From contig CM055111.1 in assembly GCA_029204225.1 (NCBI GenBank), positions 26,046,761 through 26,110,760 on the forward strand: a DNA stretch of 64,000 bases, in the 5' to 3' direction. The translations under genes and the position numbers were made by a program. The stretch is from Diphasiastrum complanatum. Lineage: Eukaryota > Streptophyta > Lycopodiopsida > Lycopodiales > Lycopodiaceae. Of the stretch, positions 47,117 through 59,394 are shown piece by piece; the first letter of the stretch is position 1, and each line of letters starts with the position of its first letter. The notes under the pieces were generated by a model. It saw only the letters and a program-made list of their open reading frames with translations, was not told the origin of the DNA and did no database searches.

Positions 47117-48261
47117 TCGTACTTTTCATGTTAGTTCAGATCCCAGATGATGAGGAAGTTTCTGTTGTTGACCCTCCTATGGCATCATCTTCTGTTCAGT
47201 CAGCTATTAAGGATATCGGTCACTTCTTTATCGACACCCCTGATAAGGAAAGTGAGTTTATTGATGTAAATACTGATGTTCTCCGGGATTCTTTTATTGG
47301 CCAAAATACATCTGCTGATGAATTGATCCCTATAGAGGAGTCTAAATGTCTTTTCAATTTGTCTGTATATTATATAAATGACGATGTATTTACTACAGCT
47401 GATTTCTGTAAATTTTTTGACTATCGTGAAGATGAGGTTCTATGTTTATTATCCGGCACAGTTTTCGAATTCTCTGACTTTGTAGATTTTGAAACAGATG
47501 ACCTTGTTGTTGGAATTATTTTGATGATGAGGAGGGACTTATGACTGGTGAAGAATGCCTCACTAAGACTTTATCAAATATTGTTGAGGATGGGCGAGCC
47601 AGACCATCCGATGAAGAAGTCACGACATTTCAATCCCAGATGGGCTTCCCTCATCCATCATTAATGCATTTCACTGATGATTCCACTTCAGTACGTGGTC
47701 ATTATATTGATCATCCTGATTTGGTTGTTGATGATGATGAAGAATGTATAAGTGTTTAAACTTCCTTGCATTAGAATGTTTTTAAGCACTAAATGTGTTT
47801 TTGCTAACATATTTCTTATTGCAGGATGCTCTCATAATTGATGATTTTGCTGCGAGACAAGGTGGTTTCAGACAACATGCATTCTCGTTCCAGAGGGATA
47901 GTGGACTTGGCCACTATCTTAGGGATTTCCTAAAGAATGAGATCTATATTGCTCATTCCAAGCTGAGCCCAGTTGGGGAGAGTCTTATAATGGCAGTTAA
48001 AGAATTATCATTTTACCTAGGAGGACATAAATTTGTAAGACAAATAAGATCATTTTTGTCAAAAGAATTTATGTTTTGAACATTCTAGGTTTTACTGATG
48101 GGAATGTTCCTTTAAGGAGCTCCCATTATTCATTGTATTTCACTTATATTGAACTTAGTGGAAATAAGAATAATGCACATCTATTAGATGCATACTCTAG
48201 TAGAGAATTTCTTCATGACAATACTACCATAGAATCTGACACACAAGCTGATGATGAATAG
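47117..48261 (+). pseudogene. Unrecognised acidic coding remnant
   Basis: A frame at 47117-47520 (QIPDDEEVSVVDPPMASSSV, TADFCKFFDYREDEVLCLL) continues one frame over (NYFDDEEGLMTGEECLTK) to a stop at 47758, so one base seems lost near 47515. A canonical acceptor (ttattgcag, 47824) precedes a second coding stretch (DALIIDDFAARQGGFRQHAF, 'YLRDFLKNEIYIAHSKL') that stays open to 48079; a further frame ends at 48261. The Asp/Glu-rich composition and the splice-like structure suggest a host or transposon gene rather than LTR pol. I do not recognise it. Confidence 0.4.
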
Positions 48262-48545
48262 GACTTTGTATTTCGTTATAATACAATCAATACATTTACA
48301 TTGAGTATTTCTCCTCTCTTGTTCAATGAATTTGCAAAGCAATTATGGACATGCCATGATTTGATGACAATGATGATCTTCTACTCAACAATCATCTAAT
48401 TTTCTCTTCCTATATGAACTTACATGCTTTTCTAAACTTGTTGTATTGTGTGGACTTTGTTATATGTCGAATCTGAACTCTGTGGTAGAACCACTGAAAC
48501 AATTGGCAAATGTAGTTTCATTTTTCATTGGTTCCTCCATGTTGT

Positions 48546-51130
48546 TTATTTCGATGAAATGTTGCTCATGCTTGCCAATGTGACTTCTCCATCCCTTGTG
48601 ATGACCATACACTCAAGCTTCCATATGTGTTTGCAAAAAATGTTGTATGATCTCTTAGTATGTGGTGCACATGTCAAAATCATAATGTTAGCCTTATGTT
48701 TGGATCTAAATATATATGAAAAATTGAAAGCATCTTGATTAACCATATAATGAGTGATGTGATCTTCTCCCCATGCTTTTGATACTGCATTAACAAACTC
48801 GACACAAGTCCTTTGGACAACATTCTTATCAATATTAGAGTATTTATCTTTTCTTAAAATAACAATCGTACTATATCAAGCTTCTTTCATACATCAACTT
48901 TTAGTACTCTGGTTTTGCCATCTTTCTCGAAGTCCTAAGTGGCAGCAATAATATTTGTCCAGACTGAGTATTGAATATTAGAAGCCTTACCTGTATGATT
49001 TGAAAGGAAACGATGTGCTTTTGCTCCTCCTATGCTTGGCTTAGTTGGCATGTTCCCATTCTTTCCTAAAAGCTTTTCATCTTTTTGAATTTTGACATGT
49101 CCCTTACGAAGTCCTGCTTTTGATAAAACATCTTCTAATCGAGAGATAGCTTTCTTTGCTAATGATGTTGGCTTAGTATTCCAAGCAAAAACTATATGAA
49201 GATAAATGATCTTTTCTCTTAATCTAACTTTTGCATGAAGAGTGCAAACATGCACATTTTTCAAGGGGATAGGCAGTACATGCTTCCAGTTTGGATCTGC
49301 ATATTCTCTAGTAATTCATGTACTCCTAGTTATATCTTTTGCCATTTTCATGCAGTACAAACAAGGGTGTTTTGATGTAGCACCGTGAGAGACATTATAC
49401 ATACATTTCAATGTTTTCAAATCACCTTCCTAAGTGCCATTCAACATTGAAGTCTCCAACTCTTGGAACATAGAGAAGTCCTCCATCCATATGGTTCTTT
49501 ATGATCCTAGGATAAGATGTCCTTGAGAATATCCATGATAACATATCATGATCCTCCTTCATCACCTGTCCAAAGAATTAATCAGACTTAGTTTACAATG
49601 AATTAATACTATTCAATGAATGTAATGTAATAATGAGGCTAGTTACCTGAAACACTGCCAACCACCATATATCATTTTCTGACTGGACACTGAATCTGAA
49701 ATCTTCTTGGTCCTCTGTTTGTGATAGAGCACCATTCATGAGAGTTATACTAACCCTCTCCATCTTTTGCCCTTTCACAATTTCTGACTCATCTAACTTA
49801 AGTACTATGATTATTTTGCCATTCACCTTTTCATAGGTTATATCATAGAATGTGACAATGTATCTCAGCAAGTAATTTAGATCAACAAATAAGTTGTTCG
49901 ATGAATTATAGAATGTCGATCTTTCATCAGTTTCATACACCTCCTCAATATGAAATGGAGTTCCAGTGATCTTATGCATACCTATGTTTAATGTATCTCT
50001 CTCTTCCTTCAAGTGATATGTCCTAAGGATGGGTACTTTTCTAATTTGAACTTGCTTAAAAGCTTCTCTAATTAGTTTAAATATTGTTGCATATGCTTCC
50101 TTGCTAATACCTGCAAAATCACAAGCACCCTAAACTATAATCTTATCTAAAAATATTTTAATGTCCACCATCAAAGACTCTGTTATTTTACACTTTACAT
50201 TTAAACTCCTATTGTTCATCATGATACGCTCAGTGGATTTGTCTGTCAATATTGTGCCCAATGACATTCCTAGTGAAGCATTGTCTTTAATATTCCGAGG
50301 AGCTACTAATGCAGATCTGCAAAAAAACAGATAGTTAACAGAATATCACCATAGCTGAGATTAAATCCAAATGTCATTGAAAAACTTACAAACATCAGAA
50401 TATGCTTACTTGAATGCACGGATCCTTCTATTTCGATAACCTCCTTTTGAAAGCGTTTGAATATCCTTGCAACTTTGTCACTTTCGATTCTTACTATCAG
50501 CCTTCTTCTTTGCCAATTCCACATCTTTCAATAATTGTAAGTTTTCAATACACATAGACTGTAAGATTGATTGCATTTGCTCTAGTTCTGATTTGATATT
50601 GATTGTTATCTTCTGTAATGATTCAGTATTTTTTTTAAGTTGTTCATTTTCTTCTAACGTCTTTTGGAGATGACAATCTTTAGTCAGACAATAAGAGTAT
50701 ATCCAAATTAACTCACCTTCTAAAAAGTGAACTTTATTCATATAAAGTTGTTTTCCATGGTTCTGCAATCTTTCACAATATCCTATTAATCCACTATGCC
50801 CATTGCATATCCATGTAACTAAATAAGTTATTGAAGAGAATGTGGGATGTGTCAAAGTGCTTGGATCTTGTGGATATAATGTTCCATCTATCCACAAATC
50901 CAAGTTTTTTTTTTTCCTTCTGCCCTGTAACAAGAACGATCCTCAACAGATATTTGAATTCCTTTGCCTCCTCTTCTCTGCAAAGGTGCCAAATCAATAG
51001 GGATATCCACATGTAGATGATACAATGTCATCATCAAAAAAACAGTAGAGTATTCAGTTGCATCAAAGTACTATGACCAAATTCTATGAAGCAAAACAAA
51101 ATACTCATCTTTGATTATATTATATACTCT
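48546..51130 (-). pseudogene. Unrecognised multi-exon gene with coiled coil, decayed
   Basis: From 51030: HVDIPIDLAPLQRRGGKGI and VEDRSCYRAEG, then (after an A11 run near 50910 that shifts frame) LWIDGTLYPQDPSTLTHP and a long coiled coil (KTLEENEQLKKN..., 50680-50490). Exon 50316-49647 (SALVAPRNIKDNASLGMSLG, GISKEAYATIFKLIREAF, FRFSVQSENDIWWLAVFQ) has a GCAG acceptor, a CAG|GTAACT donor and a TAG at 50130-50132. The next exon starts at 49565 in phase (VMKEDHDMLSWIFSRTSYP), shifts frame near 49430, and has GDLKTLKCMYNVSHGA, HPCLYC, a TGA at 49318 and TKPSIGGAKAHRFLS. A further stretch lies at 48870-48546. The 'GDLK...PC..C' arrangement recalls uncharacterised repeated eukaryotic families that look transposon-derived; that is my inference. 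Function unknown. Confidence 0.5.
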
Positions 51131-51609
51131 GTACGATCAATCCAATCTCCATGCTTGTATGCTTGATTCAAATTTGGAAATGCCGCTCATTTTTTCATTC
51201 CAATAGGTAGTTGGCACTCCTATTTCCATTCCAAGGTGATGATGGCGTTCATAATTGGAGATGGCACCCATATTTCCATTCTCATGGAAGGAATGCATAT
51301 GTAAACATTTTGCAATTTTTCCTGATTTGAATTTGGGGATGGCGGTCATATTCTAGATCCAGTGAAAATATTGTCCTTTTCGTAACCAATGGATAGAATA
51401 TTTTTGAATTTAGTCAAGTTATACTGCAAACTGTTTACAGTTCTTAACTATGACTATAGACACTGTGGTTAGATCATTGCCAAGTTGGGGAGGCCTCAGG
51501 AGTGGTGGGGGCAAGAAAATAAACAATATTGTTTTTTTTATTTTGATATTTTTCTATATCCTACATGGCATTCCTTAAAGTGTCTTTTTGATATTGAGAA
51601 CTCCTCTAA

Positions 51610-53760
51610 TGTCTGGTCATGTGCAGATCCTTGCGTACATCAGTGAGCCGATGACGGATTGAAATGGGTAGCACTTCATCTCCTCCTTTTTTGCCTCAGT
51701 TTGAGGAGACTGTTCCTTTGATAGTTTTAGTCCAGGGTCGAGTGGAAAGAGACTTGGTTTGCAGTTGGCCATTCCATACTTCTCCAGCACGGTGTTGAGA
51801 TATCATTGCTGATTAATAAAGATAAGCTTGATGGGTTGATCTCGTTGAATTTGAATTCAGAGACAATAGTGGGCTGGACCCATGTCAGTCATCTTATATT
51901 CCTGGGCTAGCATGCATTTTGTATCCTTCATCAAATTCAAATTGTTACTGAATAACAGTTTATCATCTACATAGAGAGTGATGATGATGAAGTGATCTGA
52001 TACAGACTTGAAGGACCTGTTTGACCTTCTGGGTTGAACTTCGATCCTCTGATGTGGGTTGACTCATTGAGGTTATGACTCATTGTCTGAGTCAACATCA
52101 ATGTTTTGTAGTTGAATCTCTGGATCAAAATTGACTACTTGTTCGATCCTTGGATCAGAATTATCAGCGGCTTTTCCTTTGTGGTCGATGAACTGGTCTT
52201 CCACGAAAATGACATCTCTACTGGTGAATGCCTTCTCGGTATCCAAATTGTAGAGCTTGTATGCCTTGTGATTTGGGGAATAGCTGATGAAAATCGTTTT
52301 CCTGCTCTTGTCATCTAGCTTTCTTCTTAGATCCTCAAGGATCTGAGCGAAAGCGATGCATCCAAACACGCGAATATATTTGAGTGATGGTTTTGATCTT
52401 GTCCACACCTCGTAAGGTGTCTTGTCATTCAAGGCTTTGGTGATGGATCGATTTTACAAATAGGCAGTTGCAATAACAGCTTTTGTCCATAATTTCTTTA
52501 GAAGAGAGGCGTGGGCCATCATGCTCTTGGCACTCTCGATGATTGTCCGATTATTCCACTCAGCTACACCATTGGACTGAGGTGAGTAGCTGATTGTATA
52601 TAGTTGATGTATCTCGCTGGCCTTGCAGAACTCCTTGAATTCTGTGGAGATGTACTCTCCCCCTCCATCTGTGCATAGAGCCTTGATCTGCCTTTGGGTC
52701 TAATTTTCTGCAGACGACTTGAACTGCATGAAGAACTTGAATGCTTCAGATTTGTTCTTCAGATAGTAGGTTGCGGTCCTTCGAGAGAAGTCGTCGATGA
52801 AGGTTAGAAAATAGAGAGCTTTTCTTGTGGAAGCAGTCTGCATTGGGCCACAAATGTCGCGAGCAAGCCCTTGGATGTATGAACTGAGTTTGAACTGAAG
52901 GGACTCCTAGCATGCTTGCTGATAATACAACTTTCGCATGGAGAAGTTGGCTTGCTGACTGAAGACAGATCTTGTACTAGACTCTGAGCTGACATTTGCT
53001 GAATATTGTTGAAGTTAAGATGACCAAGTATGAAATGCCACAACATATCAGTTGATTCAAAACTGGCTGTGTGAAGAGCTTGATTGTTAGAAGAATAGCA
53101 ATGGCTGAGGCTGTACAGATAGCCGCTTCTTCTTTCGTAGGCTAGAACCTTTCGGGATTTGTCAAGAATTGTGCAGCCTTCTGTATCGAATTCAATCCTC
53201 CGACCTAAATCGGTGATTCTGCTCATTGAGAGCAGATTCTTGGTCAAATTTGGAATGTGGAGAACGTTGGATAGCAACTTGACTTCATCTCTTTTGAATT
53301 CAACTCTGAATGTTCCTTCACCTTCGATTGAATGTGATGAGTTGTCTCCAAGTTGCACAACTCGAGAGTGGGTGAATGACTTATAGTCTTTGAACCAGTC
53401 ACAATGGTGAGTCATGTGTTGAGTTGCTCCGGAATCTAGATATCAGGAATCAATATCCTGATGTTCTCCAACTTTGGTCATGAAAGCCATTTCATCTTCT
53501 TCTTCTTCTTCTTGCTGATTTGATTACCCAATTTTCGTAGGCCTCAGGTAGACTCGATAATAGTTCATGAGTGCATCAGAATCTTCTATGGCTGAGCCAG
53601 TTGCAGTCATCTGCTCCAAAAGATTTTTGAAGGTGTTGAGGTGGCTGGCCTTTGGCTTTCCATTGCCAATGTCCCTTGGTTGTTCATTACTGAGAACTTG
53701 AGAGTCAATATTACTTCCTATATAGGAGAGAGTTTTCCTCACATCAGTTAGCTTATGTAT
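51610..53760 (-). mobile_element. Copia element remnant, no LTR seen
   Basis: From 53760: a gag piece ('LNTFKNLLEQMTATGSAIED'), protease (YLDSGATQHMTHHCDWF), the linker LLSNVLHIPNLTKNLLSM, GAG-pre-integrase (LWHFILGHLNF ... CESCIISKHA), integrase core (TDGGGEYISTEF, PQSNGVAEWNNRTI), integrase C-terminus (DKTPYEVWTRSKPSL, FTSRDVIFVEDQF), then a deletion and the RT palm (IIITLYVDDKLLFSN) ending at GSLMYARICT near 51610. Most of RT before YVDD and all of RNase H are lost. Stops occur in gag, the integrase core and RT. Confidence 0.9.
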
Positions 53761-54115
53761 AACTCTATTTTTTTTATTTATTATATAGTTCAGAGGTTTC
53801 TCTCTATTAGTGTAGCATGTTTCTCTAATATGTTGTATTGAATGATAGATGCTGAATTGCTAGTCTAATTTGTTTTGGCTTTTAACAGTTAAATTTTTCG
53901 ATTTTCAAAGGATCTCCTAGAGATGTCAAAATAGTTGACTAGTATTTTTTGAAATTCCTAGACATTTTAGAAGTACACATACATGAGAAGCAAAATAAAG
54001 TTATGGCAAAGTTAAAGTCTAGCCAACAAAAAAATTTGCGAGTCCCAAAGACCCTAATCCTAAAACCAAAAACACATCCCAAAATATTGCATTGCAGAAC
54101 ACATATTGCAATCAT

Positions 54116-54116
<1 letters not shown>

Positions 54117-54153
<37 letters not shown>
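54117..54153. repeat. (AC)n microsatellite, about 18 units
   Basis: An uninterrupted AC tract followed by 'atacgtatatgcatgtgtat'. Confidence 0.95.
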
Positions 54154-54156
<3 letters not shown>

Positions 54157-54563
54157 GTATATGCATGTGTATACATATAGATATATTATATATACATACA
54201 TATCCTACTTCACCTATTGTTTTGACTTGCTCAAGAGAGTGGGGTGGGAAGAAAATTTCAGAAGTACGTGTTAAATAAATAAATGGATCTCCCTTCTCAC
54301 CTAATTAGGCAATCCTTAGCAAGATTCACAATAAGTAATGGATACCTTGTGAATATTATGCCCATTTTTATATGAATTAAAAAGCAAAAAAATATATGTG
54401 CTTTTTTTCAAACTCAAGTTTTGCACTTTTATGCTACCTATTAGTACGACTACCACGGGATCGTTCATAGTGGTCGGTCAAAGTCAAACTGCCTATTATG
54501 CTTTGTAATGTACATGTGAAAAAGTTTAAGGTGACCATTACTCAATGGAAGGCGCCCGGGCAC

Positions 54564-54653
54564 AAGCCATTTTGCCCGGTCCGACTTTTCAAAAAAATTA
54601 GGCTCGAGTCAAGGCTAAAATGTTTTGAAAAGCCGAATCGGGCAGAATGGCCT
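54564..54653. repeat. Inverted repeat with 31-bp arms and 28-bp loop
   Basis: Arms 54564-54594 and 54623-54653 match at 26 of 31 positions when one is reverse-complemented ('acttttcaaaa' against 'ttttgaaaagc' at the inner end). All five differences are transitions, so two of them can still pair as G-U in RNA. No target duplication was identified, so it could be a small foldback element or a hairpin-forming transcript. Confidence 0.75.
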
Positions 54654-54825
54654 CTGCACGACTCCTTGCATAATACATGACCCTTGATTCACAATACGTG
54701 ATGCTTGATTCACAATAGTGTATGCTTGAGTATGTATCAATTAGCATCTTATACTATGAACTCTCATATAACACTTCTTAAGCAGGTACACATAAAAGTG
54801 AGACTAGGAAATGTCCTAATCCCAA

Positions 54826-54830
<5 letters not shown>

Positions 54831-54878
<48 letters not shown>

Positions 54879-54886
54879 TCTCTCTC
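54831..54886. promoter_or_regulatory. (GA)n tract ending in a 20-bp palindrome, next to the P450 start codon
   Basis: About 22 GA units (54831-54875) end in a perfect palindrome at 54867-54886 centred on GCGC. GA tracts near plant start sites are bound by BPC/GAGA-binding proteins, so a regulatory role is possible. It lies 9 bases before the P450 ATG and would be 5' UTR or core promoter. Confidence 0.5.
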
Positions 54887-54894
54887 CGCTTGAC

Positions 54895-57656
54895 ATGGTG
54901 ATGGAGTGGAGGGTTGGAGTGGTTATGGGAAGTTTGGGATTGTTGTTGTGGTTTGTGGTGATATTGAGGAAGAGGAGCTGGAGGGCAGGTTGGAGTTGGA
55001 GCAGCAGATATGGTGTCAACAACAGCAAGAAAAATAATAATAACAAGGCGGCAGCTGCTGCTGTTGCTAATTTACTGCCTCCTGGCAGCCTTGGATGGCC
55101 CCTGCTGGGCGAAAGTTTGCAATTCGTGGCCTCCTTGTCCTCCGCTCTATCTCCAGATTCTTTCGCCCAACAACACCTTGCCAAGTTCGTCGATTACCGT
55201 CACCAACTCCTCATAGCTGCTACTAAATTTCTAATTACCGTCGGTTTTCATTTGATTCTCCAGCTGCTCATTAATGCTAAAATTCTACTTCTATGTCAAT
55301 CGCATTGATTCATGGTTTTTGAAGCTATAGGAGGAATTATTACATAATTAATTGCATAAAGCAGCTACCTTATTCGCACGTCTATCCCATTTCCGCAATA
55401 TGCATCATCTATCTAGGTACAGTGTGTATAGGTAGCAGTACTGAAGCCTGAGATAGAGTGATGTATTAAGTTAAACGCGAGGTCTAACGAAGCGAGTTGC
55501 AGGTATGGAGATGTGTTCAAGACACATCTGTTCGGGCATCCTACAGTTGTGTCGCTTGATCCAGAGGTGAACAAGTTTGTGATGAACAACGAAGGCCGAC
55601 TATTTGTGGCTAGCCATCCGGAATCGTTCGAAGAATTGTTTGGAAAGTATACGATACTGGCGGCCAGGGGAGATGTGCACAAGAGGAAACGCGCTGTAGT
55701 TGTGAACTTCATCAATTCTGAGAAATTTCGAGAGAGCATAATTCCCTGCGTGGAAACCTTTGCGCTTCTCACTCTCAACAATTGGAAGGATCGGGTGGTC
55801 TACGTGGAGCGCGAAGCACAAAAGGTATGCGTGGGCTTGTATGTTCTTGGACAACTAGCATATGTTATAGTATGTTGCAAATCCAATTAGTACATCTCCT
55901 ACTGTAACGTCGTCCTTTGTTGTGGCAGTTTGCCTTTCGTGTGATTATGAAGAAGTTACTCAGTCTACCGGTAGGCCCAGATTTAGAGGACATGCTTAAG
56001 GAGTTCAGCATGGTGGTCGCTGGATCGCTCTCAGTCAGACTTAAGATGATTCCTTGGTCTAACTACAGCAAGGGGCTGAAGGTGACTGTGGGATGGTTCA
56101 TGCGGGGGACTTCGTTTACAGCATAGCATAATTATGGTTATTGATAGTCGTTAATTGCTGACAATATGAATTATGACGTTGTATATGGATAGGCACGGGA
56201 CAGAATAATTAAGAAGCTGACGGGGATCATTGAAGGCAGAAGAAAGGATTTTGACAATGATTACAATGACTTGCTCCAGGCAGTATTTCGTGAGGATCGC
56301 CATGGGGGAGCGACGACGTCTTTCTCAACAGAAGATATTGTTGACCAAATTCTGTTCCTCTTGGCTGCAGGATATGACACCGTAGCTGCCATCATCACAA
56401 GCACCATGTTCTTCTTGAGACGCGCTCCGGAGGCACTGCAGACGTTGAGAGTATGCTGCACCCCGATTGTTCCGGAAGCTACTCTCAATCAAAATTCTTA
56501 GGATTACTGAATGTTGGCACTTTCTTCCTAGCAATTCTGACATGAGTGCCTAATTTTGCGGGGGTTTGTAGGAGGAGCATGAAGCCATTAAGAAGGGCAA
56601 AATCAATCCTGCAGAAAATCTAACCTGGGCTGACTATAAGTCGATGACTTTCACGCAACATGTAATGCTCTTTAGTCACTCAAATTTAGCAGCTTTCATT
56701 GTCGTGCTTTGTGAGAATCCAACGTGGCCTAAGGTTTAATTGGCAATTCCTACTATGTCAGGAAATTTGTTAAAAGAAACTAATTTTCTCGGAATTGGAA
56801 CCAATTTATAAATCTGACAACGAAGTTAAATTCAGGTGATTAACGAGTCGCTTCGAATAACTAACGTGGGTTTCGGAGCATTTCGGACTGCTTTGGAGGA
56901 CGTGAAGATAAAAGGTTAGAGTTGATTCATTTCTTGATTAGTGTTGACTAAAGTGAAGCTACTCTGAGGGTGGTAGTATCATGTGGCTCCAAGTAATCTT
57001 ATGGCAAGCGGATCTGACGCCAATAGATGATAAACAGCCAGCACCTTCATAGTATTGTCCTGTTGATGTAGGATATACGATCCCCAAGCACTGGAAGGTT
57101 CTGGCGTACTTAAGGAGTGCTCATTTTAACCCAAGCATTTACGGACCAGATCCTTATGCCTTCGATCCTTGGAGATGGCAGGTCCGTCATGTGTCACCTG
57201 AATTAAATTTTACAACTGACTCATTCTCATCTGGAAAACGAGTTGCTCCTTGTTCAATAATGTATCTATCTATCTATTACGCATGATCAGGACCAGTCTG
57301 AGAACATGATTAATGGTGAAGCATCTTTCATGCCGTTTGGAGAAGGAAAGAGGCGATGTGTTGGATCCGATCTTGCAAGGCTAGAGTTGTCAATTTTCTT
57401 CCACCACCTCGTCACCCGATTTAGGTCTCCCTTACTTATCCTCGTTCATTTTCTAGAAATTGACCTTACATAAAGATTGCAGCTTGTCAACGTTATCATA
57501 CTTTAGTTGATCTGCATTTCCTGCACTGAGCATATACACGTTGCCTAAATGATCTATTCATGCAGAAACTGGGAGCTAATTGAGGAAGACAGGCTTACCT
57601 ACTTCCCAACTCCACATTTCATGAAGAGTCTTCCTGTTGTGCTAGAGGCTTCATAG
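54895..57656 (+). CDS. Cytochrome P450, clan 85, CYP720/CYP90-like, nine exons
   Basis: Exons 54895-55198, 55493-55824, 55929-56081, 56193-56450, 56572-56661, 56836-56914, 57072-57181, 57291-57424 and 57566-57656; all introns GT-AG, 516 residues. An N-terminal membrane anchor (about 8-24) precedes an unusual Asn/Lys then Ala-rich linker, then [15 protein letters not shown]-helix motif AGYDTV (about 322-327; usually T/S last), ExxR in ESLR (383-386), FDPWRW (436-441), heme loop [13 protein letters not shown] with Cys near 465. It is probably an ER-bound monooxygenase of terpenoid or brassinosteroid-type metabolism; substrate unknown. The exon 1/2 junction is uncertain: starting exon 2 at 55503 gives a more typical RYGDVF context, but no GT donor in exon 1 has the matching phase. 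Confidence 0.85.
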
Positions 57657-58980
57657 CAATATTGTGCAGTGGCTCAAAATTCAACGTATGAAGGTGCAGT
57701 CTGCCTTTGTTATAGCTTCAATCCTTTATAGTAGTGCCAACTGCAGATAGCTTCATACCTCGCAGTTTAGCTGATCTTGGCTTCACATCGATTGGTATGC
57801 AACAATGCTGTACTATAGCTAGTATCTCTACTCATTTGTAATCTTAGGATTAGTGCTTAACTTGCCCATCTCACGATTTGTGATGTTAGTCTTTCTATGC
57901 TGCACTAAATGTCAAGAGGAATCCTAATTATCAGATCATAGCTTGTAGTGACCTCGCTACATGTCCTTTATCAAATTATAGAAGAAGATTCAAATGTATG
58001 TAAAATTTTATGTTTTGATGTTAAATTGCAATAGAAGTAGATGATAGAATAAAAATAAAACTATTTTCTACATGATTTGAACGTGATATCCAAGTCTAAA
58101 TATTGTTAGAAGCTTTTTAGTTAAGCAGAGCTTGGTGGGAAAAATTCTAAGCTATTTCTATTGCATTTCAGGTAGATAAGTAGACACTTGACTTTGGACT
58201 AGCTCATAAGTGACAACCCGAATTGGATTATTGTCATGATGGTTACAATTACTTATGTATGGGGGAATGGTCTTTTTAGTGACCTCTCCATCCAATAGCC
58301 ATAAAAATTAATGGCCTTGCCATAATTTTATTGTCATTGAATGGGCTATGAAGGTCATGAAGGAATATACTTTCCCAAGTGTAAAGAATTGTCTTGGCAA
58401 TTTATATTACACCTGAAAATATTTTTTGGCCCATAGGTTTTGACTTGTCGTGAGGTGTAATGTGCCCTCCCAAATTCTTTATTGACATTTTATGAGTCAT
58501 AGAATGCTTTTGAAAAGTTTCAAGATTTAGTAATATGCTCCATGTGGCTTTGACAAATGGTATCTATTTTAAGATTCTTTTCCATAAAATAGCCCATTCA
58601 CAATGTCTAAACCATAATTCTAGAGGAATGAAGCTCTTTGCACAATTTAGCGCACTTCAAGAATAGCAATAATGGAAGTAAAATGCCAACATGGCCCTTT
58701 ACTAAACAATGACTACCTCAAATCTATTTAGATAGATTACAAGTAGGACCTTTTACTTTTTGAAGAGAGTCACATGTTTGCTAACTGGGCCTTCTTCGTT
58801 GAAGTAAAGAATTCATGTTTAAAATCTCTAGTAAATCTTTTGGATGCTAAAGTTACACGGCTGGTGCATTTGAGAAAAACAAGTCCAATGCATTTGCATG
58901 CTATCGAATGTTGATCCTGATCATGTATGTGTAGTCTCTTTCTAGTGCCTCCCTAAAGATGTAGCTTTAGAGGCTTAGAA
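57657..58980. other. Downstream of the P450, no gene seen
   Basis: The start is presumably 3' UTR. No repeat, LTR or coding motif was recognised. Confidence 0.5.
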
Positions 58981-59027
58981 CGGAGTTTGAATCTACAACC
59001 AGGTAAGTGGCGCGTGGAGTACGGAAC

Positions 59028-59117
59028 AAAATGGCGTCACGAGCCCTTATATAAACAAAGCTACAACTCAAGAAAATGGTGTCATAAGCCCTTTCATAAA
59101 CAAAGCTAGGGTTAGGA
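59028..59117. repeat. 45-bp tandem duplication
   Basis: 'aaaatgg(c/t)gtca' starts at 59028 and 59073, and 'ataaacaaagcta' occurs in both. The first copy contains 'tatataaa'. Confidence 0.85.
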
Positions 59118-59215
59118 TTTGATGGACCCAAAACCATGTGCCATAACAACTTGAGTTTCACAAAAACGTTACATTGAATTTATATTTAACCACTTGGGTC
59201 CGTTTTTACATTTGG

Positions 59216-59394
59216 GCCCATTTGAGAGTTAGTCTATGACTTGCTTGCTTGCTTTGTGCCTCTTTCATCTTGCAGCACTCCTTTGCCAAATGCCCTCTTT
59301 TACCACAAGAGTAGCACTTGAACGTTTTACTTACCTCCAATAGATAGTCTCCTATTGATGCCATGATGAGGAAGTACTTATACACAAAGTACAC
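59216..59394 (-). pseudogene. Gag zinc-knuckle fragment
   Basis: On the minus strand the frame has KCYSCGKRGHLAKECCK, a complete CX2CX4HX4C knuckle, followed by 'MKEAQSKQAS' and a stop. Neighbouring sequence (59400-59990) shows no further element domain. Confidence 0.65.

Larger units (their letters stand above)
53761..54894. other. Intergenic sequence upstream of the P450 gene
   Basis: No gene. It contains the (CA)n tract, the inverted repeat and the (GA)n tract listed separately. The last of these is in the likely promoter or 5' UTR of the P450. No clear TATA box was identified. Confidence 0.5.
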
